A stretch of DNA of 64,000 nt from Ostrinia nubilalis (lineage: Eukaryota > Arthropoda > Insecta > Lepidoptera > Crambidae): contig NC_087093.1 of the NCBI RefSeq assembly GCF_963855985.1, positions 6,517,501 to 6,581,500 of the forward strand, written 5' to 3'. The notes beneath the pieces are model-generated. The model had not been told where the DNA came from. It made no database searches and saw nothing but the letters and a program-made list of their open reading frames with translations. The translations under genes and the position numbers were made by a program. Below, in pieces: positions 54,304-64,000 of this stretch. Numbering within the stretch: position 1 is the first letter of the stretch; each line of letters begins with the position of its first letter.

Positions 54304-55791
54304 CATAGGTACTAGGATGCATGAATCATGCTTCGTGGTAATGCATCATGCAGTATGATGTGCTCTCTCTGTACAAACGTGGCGGTTTAGACTGCTTAGA
54401 TTCCATTCCATGCGGCTGGTAGTTTCGCTGCTACCCCTGCAATGATATTAGTAAAAAACTGGGAAGGCTTACCGGCCTAACAGATTAGTGGTCTACAGCA
54501 GTGTTATCGAAGTGCGTGATCTGCCCTGTTTGACGCTAAAGAAGGTGCTTGATTCACCACAATCACCACATTACCTAGTTCCTATAGGGTGCTTACTAGA
54601 TTCATAACGTTCTCAAAAGGCGGACATTGTTCCGTGCCTTCCACTAAGCACACTCATGCAAGCCATTATTTAAACATAAATGACAACACGATAAGTACAT
54701 CGACATAAATAAATAACTATAATAAATAAGTATCACACTATGTTGTCAACATAACTGTGTGAGTTTTCATACTTGATTAAGTCTATACACGTTTTCATCT
54801 AGAAAGTATTTTTCAAGCTTTTAAATAAGGAATCGTTGTTGTATGGATGATGCGGGGCTTAGAATTTTAACTATTATATTTTTCGAAACCTCGAGTAGTC
54901 ATGAGGACCTAGTAAATAAAGTTTTTCTTGAAGATGTAGGCAGAAACATAAATGAATCAAAGGAGTACCAACAATGGACAGTGCCATAATAGCTTTCCTG
55001 TTACCGATGGCTCATATGACTGGTGCAGAATTACTTGTGGTTTAAATCCGCAACCGCTTGCAGCCTACCTATCGATTTTCCACTTACCAGGCTAAGTTGT
55101 ACATATGTTGTTGTTATTCCAAGAACCGATTTTTTTACCACCAGTTAAGTTTCACTTGCAGAAGTACACAATATTAACGTAGGTATATTCTGTATAATGT
55201 TTCCAAATAAATATTCTTACGAGGCCGATCGCGGCCGATCATTCGACTTCGTGTTTTTTAATAGCGGATTTTCATTTAATTTAAATAACAATTCTATACA
55301 CATGATCTGTTATTAGAATCAGGATATTCAGTAGGGTGTAAAAAAACATCAGCTGGGCCAACATAGGGCTAAATGATTTGTTTAGTTCATTAGCGTGCTT
55401 AAACACGATCTATGTACCTACACAAACCCTTATTACTTATACTAAGAAGTACCTAATTAAATTACATTAGTTAACTATCTCAAGTTAAATATTTTTCAAT
55501 GAAATGATAAGTAAATATAAAAAATAATTAAGTCGAATAATTCGAAGATAATTAAATACCTACATTATTTACATTTATGATAGATAATAAGTAATTTAGG
55601 TATTCTTTTTATATTTCTCAACAGTAAAACAATTAAGTTTCACAATTTATTTTCTACTCGAGCTAAGCTACTTAAGTTGAACCTAATTTGGTAATAAAAC
55701 TAGAACGTAAAATAAAGGACGCACACGTAATTTACAAAAAAAAAAAACTATGCACTTATTCATACTCTAGCAACCAAAACAGTTTTTCAAG
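54304..55791. other. non-coding, no feature recognised
   Basis: AT-rich intergenic sequence. No exon, RNA gene or inverted repeat was identified. Confidence 0.35.
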
Positions 55792-56175
55792 TTAGACTGC
55801 GCAAAGCTTCAAATCCTCGATTTCAAAAAGAAAGTCTATCATTGTATCTTTGTAAATTTTGTAATCTGAACTAACCTGAGTCATTTTGTCACAGACGAGA
55901 GATAGACTTGCCAGCTGCGAAATAGGTACCCATGTGTCCAGTGTTGAAGTTTTGGAACCAATCTGCATAATCAAAAGTTGATCGCCCTTAACAAGACCGG
56001 TCGCATTTAATACCGGCTGCTTAAAACTTACAGTGCTGCGGATATTATATCATCATTCGATGTGCAGCAGTGGAGTTACCTTTACGATTGAACATACGAG
56101 GCACAAGTCAAAGCCCTAGAGACATTGTTGTTAAAATTGTCAGCGTATTCCTCTAACAACCTCTTTTCCATTACG
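55792..56175 (-). pseudogene. unrecognised coding relic with a frame break
   Basis: On the minus strand from about 56173 MEKRLLEEYADNFNNNVSRA, then LTCASYVQS and a stop. After a shift near 56090 the frame from 56038 reads STVSFKQPVLNATGLVKGDQ, then LLIMQIGSKTSTLDTWVPIS and continues to a stop at 55792 (about 80 residues). The composition is protein-like with a hydrophobic helix. No family is recognised. It may be a decayed retrocopy, a transposon gene or an exon of an unseen gene. Confidence 0.35.
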
Positions 56176-57305
56176 TTCCGCCTGGTGAAATTTAAAAAAT
56201 TGCTTTCTGGTCATGAGCAGACAGAAGTTTCTAAACCAACTTTTCGAAAATGACCGATTTATACTAGAAGAACGTAATTCGATGGAGACTGAGATGAGTA
56301 CAAGACCTTTGGTTACAGCTAATGTCTTTAGTTTTGTCTCTAAAATAATTGAATATACGAATAAGATTGTAGAAACGAGCTATCACAATAGGACCTTATT
56401 ATACCGTATTTTATGCATTCTTCAATAAATGTTTCGTATGTGTTCGTTCCAGGTAGGATCAGGAGATAGATACTTAAGTAATAATAATAATATTCCTTCT
56501 GCCGAAGTCGGGTAATAAAGAAAGGCGTGCCCAACTTATCGCTGTAGGTTTTGCTAACATAATCGAAAGTCATAGTCATAGGAAGTGCGGTTAGTAAAAG
56601 AGCTTTAAAGATATTTTTTGTTACCAGATAAACTTTTTGACTGAATAGAAAAAAAGTTAGATTGTGAGTTGGTATTGTTGACCTTCAAGCGTGTTGAAAT
56701 TAAAAAAAGAACTACCTTAACCTGACTTGTCACTCAAGACAATGTTAAGGTTGAGTGCCTGCCCAATAAAGTTAGAAAAAAGGGGCATGAAACAGGTCAA
56801 TAACCCCAAATGAATGTTAAGTTAACGGACATGATGACTGGGCGGGCTGGGGCCTGTCTGGGGCGTAAGAGTATAGCCGCCATGCCATCTTCTATTTAGA
56901 AACATCACATTTTTTATCGCGATCTTATAAGAATGAAGATACTGGTTGGAAGTTGAAGAACAAATTAATTGTCTTTGCGATAATGTCGGATCAAGTTCAG
57001 AGTAACCATTTCCATATTCTCACTTCATCTGCTTCCCTTACTTTCCCAATACCCATGTTAGCCAGGGTGTGAAAATTATACCACCACACACAGTACATGG
57101 TGAAAATTAAATAACATGTATGTACTTAACTACAAAAATGCCAACATCGTTTGGATCTACACTTGTAGTGGATAGAGCTTCTGCATTGGATCACTTTTAG
57201 AAGTGATTTTATGAGATAATTCCAAACCAAAATCGCGCACAATGGCCGAATCATGAGGCTAAGTGCGGTATTCGATTGCCCTGCAAAACTATGAGATAAT
57301 TCGCA
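56176..57305. other. non-coding, no feature recognised
   Basis: AT-rich sequence. A 71-codon plus-strand frame at 56213-56428 has no recognisable domain and may be chance. Confidence 0.3.
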
Positions 57306-57448
57306 TGTACGTTTTGAAGCGCTGGTAGGGTAAAAAAATTATGAGACATGTAGAGGCTCCTTAAGAGCAAAATTACGATTTGTAAGAACTATTTATTAGT
57401 CTAAAGAAATAAAGAAATTTTGACTTTGACTTTGAAATTCGTGATCAA
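57306..57448 (+). mobile_element. 3' tail of CR1/Jockey-group LINE family
   Basis: GAAGCGCTGGTAGGGTAAAA then CATGTAGAGGCTCCTTAAGA, ending in (TTTGACT)n. This is the same tail as at 11745 and 22294, here on the plus strand and truncated at 5'. Confidence 0.75.
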
Positions 57449-57653
57449 AATTTCATCAAAATCATTTTCATCCGAAATGGTGATCTTAAAGTCAAATCGT
57501 ACCTCTCTTTCTTCATTTAAACTTTACTCTAGATATTATTTTTATCGCATACAAAATATCCTTATTCCATCCAACTTAATATGAACTAACATGAATACTA
57601 TCTTACATACACAACAGTGTCGAATTCGTCATAGCCCCCCGCAAACATTGTAT

Positions 57654-57968
57654 TACAGTAGAACGCCGATTATCCGAATTAATTGGGACCGGGGTCGATT
57701 CGGATAATCAAAAATTCGGATAATCGGACATAGACTGGTAATAAGAAAAAACGTGTTAAAAACGAACTGACACACATAGAATAAACTTTATTAACTGTGT
57801 TTGGAGTTCTACAATAACGCTCAGTTGAAAAATGTCTAGACTCCTGTGAGTTCCAACTTGTTACAATACCTACAAAACAAAACAAAAATTACTTGGTTTC
57901 AATTTTTTATATTACGCTTAGGACCGATTCGGATAATTGGCGATTCGGTTAATCGGCGTTCTACTGTA
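57654..57968. mobile_element. pogo/Tigger-like MITE, TA duplication
   Basis: TA at 57654-57655 and 57967-57968 flank 57656-57966 (311 bp). The ends are inverted, CAGTAGAACGCCGATTATCC and CAGTAGAACGCCGATTAACC. GATTCGGATAAT repeats occur inside both ends. CAGTAGAAC-n-GATTATCCGAA is typical of pogo-type TIRs. No transposase frame. Confidence 0.8.
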
Positions 57969-58132
57969 CTTGGTAGCAGGCAGAGATAAGAATTGATCCT
58001 TGTGATGACTAATGTCACTGGTATTTGTGGTGTTTATTAGTGAAGAATGGGATTGTGAACGATAAATGCGACGATGCGCTAGGAATTCGGTCCACTGCTA
58101 ATGACCAATGATAACTCATTGCTTCTACTCTC

Positions 58133-58205
58133 AGTTTCGTTTCCAACTCCGTGATAGTAGTGTGGTCGTCACGCCTTAGTTCTTTCTCGGACATTACAAT
58201 TACAG
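58133..58205 (+). promoter_or_regulatory. possible Akap200 first (non-coding) exon and initiator
   Basis: CTCAGTTTCG at about 58130 resembles the arthropod initiator TCAGT. The stretch ends with a donor (ATTACA|GTAAGT, 58205/58206). It is 750 bp upstream of the acceptor at 58955. A non-coding first exon is likely, but this is inference. Confidence 0.4.
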
Positions 58206-58955
58206 TAAGTTATTACTTAAATATTTCTTAAGAAAAAATTCGTAGTTCCTAGTTTCCTGTGGAAGTCAGTGAGCACAAGTTCTCTATTTAATATTATTTT
58301 CTGTTAAAGCCAAAGGTAGGTGCGTTTTAATAAATAAAGCAGTTAAAATAAACCTTATTCCTTTGTTAAGAAGTTATTGAAATGTAACAGCGTTTGGTTT
58401 TCAAATTAAACAAAAGGAGTGAATCCAGAACATCGGGTTAAGTTTTCTCAAGTGAATGTATGGTCATGCATTGTGTGGACGAGACAGGTAACAATGAGTA
58501 CACAAGCGCTCGTTGCAGTTTGTTTATCTGCGCACTCGCCGGGTGCATCGCGGTTCGCGGTGCAGTGTCGTCGAGAGCTATTTCGGTCGTCGGTTAACAT
58601 TTATTTCGAGCGTATTCCCAGTGCCGTGACCCACTGTCATGCTTTGTATTCCAAATCGGTTCCCTGTACCTGCATTGTTTATTTTTAACTGAACCAACCC
58701 AAACAAAATGTTAACTGCAAAAATATAACACGCTAGGCGCTATGACTAGTTCTTGAATATTTGTAAAATATGGTTTGTTAAGTTTTTTCTTAGTGGAATT
58801 AGGTAGGTATATGAAGGGATTTCGGTTCCGAGCATACTTCCAAATGTCTTTTACTGATCAGGCGGTGCTATTTCTTCAGAGATAATAAAGTAATTACTTA
58901 ACTCCCTTATTTGACTGTGAATTTAGGTGTAATTCTACTTTTTCGTTGTTCTCAG

Positions 58956-60991
58956 GTAGTCAACAAACATGGGTGCTAAGCAGAGCAAGCGCTCAGTCGA
59001 TATAAGCGGCAAGGAGTCGGAAGGAGCCGGCGAAGTTGCAGCGGCCGGCGCGGGGGGCGAAGGCAGAGTCGAGGCACTCGGCGATGCAGATGCGCTCAAA
59101 CCCCAGCTGAATGGCGACGCACATATTCACGAACAGACAGTAACGTATTTTTATTTATTTTATTTTTATCTTCTCCAAACGATGGTCATGTTTCCTTTGT
59201 TATTCTAATACCTTCGTAAGTAACATGCTATTTTTGGTATTAAGCTATTTTCGAATGAACTGGCATTTGCCCCTGCAACTTGTTAGCGCTAAAATTATCG
59301 TCAGCAGTTCCTTTTGAAGTACCTACCTGCTCTACAGCTAGTCTCGTGGGTAGACTAATGCCCGGTTTCTTACCTCGGCTATAAAACTGGTTTTATTAAT
59401 CTTAAGAATCCTGGCGATCAGTTTCATCAACCAAATTTACCAATACATATTGTAAAGTTAAACAAACCATTCCACACAAGTCTGTGGAAGATAAAATATT
59501 TCGGAATAAGATCAGCAGTCACGAAACCTGTCTTTTTAGCTTTAGTGATAACAGGTAGGTACATGATGACGTTTTCAATAAACAATACGCGTTTATACAC
59601 AGACAGGAATCGCTAATGGCTGCTAAAGTTCACTTTCCAGACACATCCCACGACTTCCTGTCCAGATAAAGGCTTCTTGGACAATCATACTGAGACCTTA
59701 CCATTGTTCTCTTTAGAAACTAAATTCGAGTTTCGAGAACTAGTGTTGTTAAATTGTAGCGAATAACATAATCAACTTGACAAGCTAATTGAAATATTGG
59801 TGTAGGAGGCGGTAGATAGTTTAGTTAGTGATTTAAACAACTGAAACAATGCCAAGTTAGTCACCGCGGCACCGTCAAGATAACAAAGATCATTTTTTGA
59901 ACATTTTTAGATATTGTATGTACGAGTCTTCCATCGACTGAGCCCATGGTCCCAGTCACAGAATTGACTTCTTAAATATATTTTTTCTTTCACCAATGTG
60001 CATAAATAAAAGATCTATTGTTTAGAAGCCGTTCGACAGCTTAATAATGAAGCCTTGAAATGATTGGTCAAATTGACAGATCCTTTCTTTATAAGTCTCA
60101 AAATAATGCGTTTTCTCTAAGCGTGTTTACAGACACTTTGGGGTTGACCTCTAGTAGGGTGTAAGGACGACTCGCTTCCAAATTGTTTACTAAGAAGCTG
60201 CGCCATTAGCGCGGAACGTAAACGCACGCCGAATCGAGACTAAATGATATCATGCATTTTAGGTCTTAAATTTTAAAGTGATGGCCAATTAAAAGGCGCA
60301 TTTTCGATTTAAAGTCCATTTGGAAATATTTTTACAATAGTACCGAATCTTTGTGACTATGAGTTTACTTGTTATTGGACTATACGTAGACTAAAAATGC
60401 CAAGAGGAATAGTATTGAAGTTATCACTTTTAACTTGCAACTAGCCTGCTATAATCAAAAAGACTACGCTAGTGTTACATTACTATAAATAATTACTTGA
60501 CCATAATTTTTTGATAATTCAAGGACAAAGAGAAACAACTCGATAGTGGCACACCTGAAAATGAAAAGGACGCGACCACTGAGAAGGAAGGGAAGCAGGA
60601 AGACTCCGACAAGGAGAAGGCCGAGACTCCCGTGACGAATGGCGACGGCGAGGAACAGAAAACGGAGAATGGAGACACCACACCCACTCCTGAAGATGCG
60701 AAAAAACCCAAAAAAGAGAAGGTAAATCTTATCCAATTATCCGTTTGATCTAAATTTCTTTTTGCGTCTTTTTTCTTACCGTTTTTGGGATTCCAAAAGT
60801 TAACTTTATATCGTTTACTTCTGATAAAAGATGGTTCAGATTTAACTTAAGCATTATGTTGTCGACAGGTGAAGAAGAAATGGTCGCTGAGGTCGATCAG
60901 TTTCAGCAGAAAGGACAAACCCAAGCAAGAAAAGAAGCAAAAAGAAGAGGAACCGAAAACAAATGGTGAACCTGAAAAAGTACCTGAGGAG
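58956..60991 (+). CDS. Akap200: Akap200 / MARCKS-like A-kinase anchoring protein, 5' part (continues beyond window)
   Basis: Acceptor at 58955, ATG at 58969. The exons 58956-59139, 60524-60721 and 60869-60991 join in phase 0 (57, 66 and 41 codons). The start MGAKQSKRSVDIS has Gly2 for N-myristoylation and matches the Akap200 N-terminus. Exon 2 is Glu/Lys/Thr-rich and disordered. Exon 3 opens with the MARCKS-type effector VKKKWSLRSISFSRKDKPK: basic, with three serines in SxxSxS spacing and aromatic anchors, the PKC-phosphorylated, calmodulin- and membrane-binding segment. The donor at 60992 (GAG|gtatgt) means further exons lie outside or were not recognised; the kinase-A-binding part is not seen here. 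In Drosophila the protein anchors PKA-RII at the membrane and actin cortex. Confidence 0.88.
59140..60523. other. Akap200 intron
   Basis: No repeat pair, ORF or RNA gene was recognised. It is notably free of transposon ends compared with the serpin intron. Confidence 0.5.
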
Positions 60992-63900
60992 GTATGTATA
61001 TTTTTTTCCAACAGTATTTACGGCCTTTACGGTTTATTTACGGTCAGCTTACTTAACGTTTACTACAGACAGAGTAGGTACCAAGCACTGCGCGTTTTTA
61101 AGGCCAAAAATCCAGCTCGTCGTCAAATATTGGGCCAAGAACAAACTGATTTTATGTAAACAAACCAAATATTGTGATAAATCTTTTTCTCGTAAATACT
61201 ATTTGTTTACATAATAATTAGTTCTGAATACATTGTTATTTTATTAATTATGAATAAATATTGAATAAGCATTAAAGCACCCTTATAAAGATAACAATTG
61301 ACAATGGAAACTATCAAACCCAAATATTTAATCAAAGTTTAATGACAGCACAATGCTTACTTATTATTTTGCTATCATAGCCCAAATTGAATTGAATCCA
61401 TTTTTTATTTTTGTAGTCATATAACATATCGGTTATTATTGTTTCCAAGGTTAGACTTCACAAAACAACGTCTCTTGTGCTTTTTTATGTCCTAAATTGT
61501 ATATCTGATCGATTTGCTTTAGGGAGATAATGCGAGTGTATAAAAATAGTTTCGATTTACAATTAGGTCGAGGCATTGGTCTTCCGACGAGCAAATTAAA
61601 AGCTATAATGTGAAATCATGCACACGTGTTATTACAACTGGTACGAGGGCGCTCGCACGATTCACGCGTTGTTCTTCCTAACGGTCTTTTTTTTTTCACA
61701 CTAATCCATAATATCTTTGCACATCATGTCGTAAACACGTGTTATCGTAACAATACCCCAAACCAAGTGCAAAAAATGTATTCCATCTTTTTCTAAACAT
61801 ACAGGGTTATTGCTAATTCAATGTCCTACTTAATCGTACTAATAAGTGAAAATAAAAAGCAGCAACTGTTATTTATGGGCGAAAAAAATCGCAATTAAGT
61901 GGCTTTATACTTTATATGAAACCAAAAAAGTATACTTTGCACTGTTTACTAATAAAATCAGTGTCTGGTAATTAATTAACGAGGTGTAAACCAATAAAAT
62001 GAATTTATCGTATCATTGAAAAAGTTGGCTCACATAAAAGGTGTCCAACAAAGTGTTGATTTTCCTCGCGTTTATCATTCAATGTAACTTTCTCAAAATT
62101 AGGAAAAGATCTCATTTCTTTTGATGCCACTGAAGTAGAGCCATTCTTATTTCTAAAATTGACTTTTTGAAGTTACTTAAATTAAAATTTTACTGTTTTG
62201 AACCTCGATGCTAAAAAGAAATTCGATAGTAATCTCAGAATTCACAGACCAGTTCCCTAAAAAATAAAATTAAACAAAAAATCAGGGGAAACATTATAAA
62301 ATTTATAGCTGGTCCTCACAGTCGTGTTATTAATGCAAAATTCTGATTAGTTTGGTTTATCATTGATTCGGGCATTACGACCTTGCGCCTCGAGCTCATC
62401 CGACTGGAAACAGCCGATTTCTATGACAAGTAAGTATTGCGTCGTAGTGCATTGCACCCGAGCCGGGCGGGCGCGAGAAACAATGCGCATTATAATTCAA
62501 AGTGGTGCTATATCCGTGCTAACCAAACTTGAGCCGCCATTGTTAACGACGATATCGCGACACTTAGTTCATTGAAGACTCGTGACGGCATCTTCCCTTA
62601 CGATTTTGTCTAAATACAAGCGTCTTTTATTGAAAGTTACAACCGAAAGACGCAACACTTAATAATTATGTTTACTTCTCAAAATGTTTATTATCTTTGA
62701 AAATATCATTAAACTCTCAAATTGTTAAATGTATGACCATCAATGTTTTGTCCATAGATGTCCTTTGTCACAATGTCCTTAAAAATTAAACACCAATAAC
62801 ATTTTCGATTTTTATTCTGTTTATTCATTAGATATTCGATGGCGTTTATTGTATACCTAACTAGAATACGAATTTGAGTCTGTGAAAGTGTGTTCTATTT
62901 TATATAGAATTTGAAATCTACAATTTACATGAATTATTTATACTTACTACAACAATAAATGCAAATTAAAAAAATCATTAGCAAGTTCCTCTATTAATGC
63001 TATTTTAATACTTGGTTACTCGGTCGTAACGCTGAGTCCCGGTAGTGGTCTTCCGGCAGTAAATAAATACACATCGCTCGGCTTTTGTTGATGTTGTTAC
63101 ACTGTAATTTTAACGAAAAGGTAGGTGAAACAAATGTACTTATGTATACTTGTACGGGAATTAAAATAATAGCAATTATTATACCACAGACTAGGGTCGA
63201 GGAATTCCAGGATAATATAGGCGCAGTTGAAAATACTCTTGTAACTTTGAATCTAACAAATTTTTGAGTTGTGAAATAGATTTGCTGTGATAGTGAGTAC
63301 GAATTCTCCTATAGATATAGGTAATTGAAGAAACATTAATTTGCAAGCATATTGGAACTAAAACTAATTGGAGCCGTATAAGAACCTACTCTAACTAATT
63401 CACTATGTAAAGTACTTGAAACGTTGAACTAACAGTCAGTCTTATCTTTTTAAACTACCTACCCGAAGAATAAAAGTGAAATCCTTTTGCCTTTTGTCAC
63501 GTCGAGCTGATTTTGATTCACAGCTCCATAGACTCCATACATACTACTCTGCTGCAAAACACCTTACCTTGACTCGTTGGTCCGCAAACTGTGATATGAT
63601 TTAGGGACAGTTTTACATTTTCAAGTGCAAAAAGTCACGGGGCCTGTTGCAGCAGGTTTTGCGACGCTATTCGTCGTAGGCGGTGGGTCCGGTCCGGATC
63701 TCTATCGTTCGCAGCGAGCCAATAATACGTAGGAGGTCGACAAACCGCTTCTCCCGTCTCAACCCTACTTCCTCAGCCTCCTGCGCGTCCTTTAGCCATT
63801 ATTGCTGACCTAATATTACTGGTATTCAATGCAATGAAGTTCTTGGGCGATTCTCTGTAAGCTCGTAATCGGCTGTCCCGGCCGATTTTTTCAAAAAGCA

Positions 63901-64000
63901 ATTAAAATATTTAAAAAAAACACACTCGTAATGAAACTTCAACCCCAAAACTTTACGGGCCCTTTGTTTTTAGAACCATAACTGTTTTTAGATTTTTTCT
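60992..64000. other. Akap200 intron or flank, nothing firm
   Basis: No further Akap200 exon could be supported. A GC-rich patch at 63640-63800 (CCTGTTGCAGCAGG palindrome at 63643-63656, GGTGGGTCCGGTCCGGATCT) looks repeat-derived. The ORF at 62363-62575 shows no domain. Confidence 0.35.

Noticed and set aside
62363..62575. Further Akap200 exon
   Set aside because: No matching acceptor/donor pair in frame and no Akap200-like composition.

Overview
This window looks like nuclear DNA from a lepidopteran (moth or butterfly). It is AT-rich and intron-split, with four insect genes whose exons can be read through canonical GT/AG junctions. The space between them is packed with insect-type transposable elements, including repeat families with typical lepidopteran tails such as (TTTTGA)n LINE ends and 'CCCTACCAGCGCTTCGAG' 3' regions. 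The species cannot be named from sequence alone.

Gene layout. (1) Mea1, a male-enhanced-antigen-1 homologue, plus strand, three exons, 3650-4643. (2) A secreted serpin, minus strand, eight coding exons between 28572 and 5939, tail-to-tail with Mea1. Its intron 3 is about 18.3 kb and has absorbed most of the mobile DNA. (3) The bHLH-leucine-zipper factor AP-4/cropped, minus strand, three coding exons, 48694-46012, probably with a long 3' UTR. (4) The 5' part of Akap200 (a MARCKS-like A-kinase anchoring protein), plus strand, from about 58133 and running off the right edge. Its effector segment is encoded at 60869-60991. The genes show no operon-like relation; their neighbourhood is ordinary synteny.

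Mobile layout. 1-2960: 5' part of a non-LTR retrotransposon (ORF1 plus the endonuclease and start of the RT). 7757-8708: non-autonomous piggyBac-like element with TTAA ends. 9809-11518: hAT element holding a foldback-related fragment that is itself split by a Tc1/mariner-type MITE. 11745-18255: a 5'-truncated LINE whose ORF2 is split at one TATA site by two abutting elements, a Ginger-like element (14527-15561) and a 1.9-kb foldback (15566-17465). 18712-26248: a near-complete I-group LINE with target duplication and poly(A). It has lost its reverse transcriptase and is split in its RNase H by a 4.55-kb Mutator-like element with roughly 835-bp terminal inverted repeats (TIRs) and a 9-bp duplication. 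28614-29370, 29890-33079, 40015-41460 and 52223-53402 are further TIR elements. About a dozen MITEs, SINEs and LINE tails are scattered from 22 to 58 kb.

I see no CRISPR array, rRNA or true tRNA gene. The most unusual items are a tandem cluster of near-perfect palindromes upstream of Mea1, the Ginger/foldback double insertion, the RT-less LINE with intact flanks, and the element at 52.2-53.4 kb with bidirectional GTTTTCGTCCA motifs.
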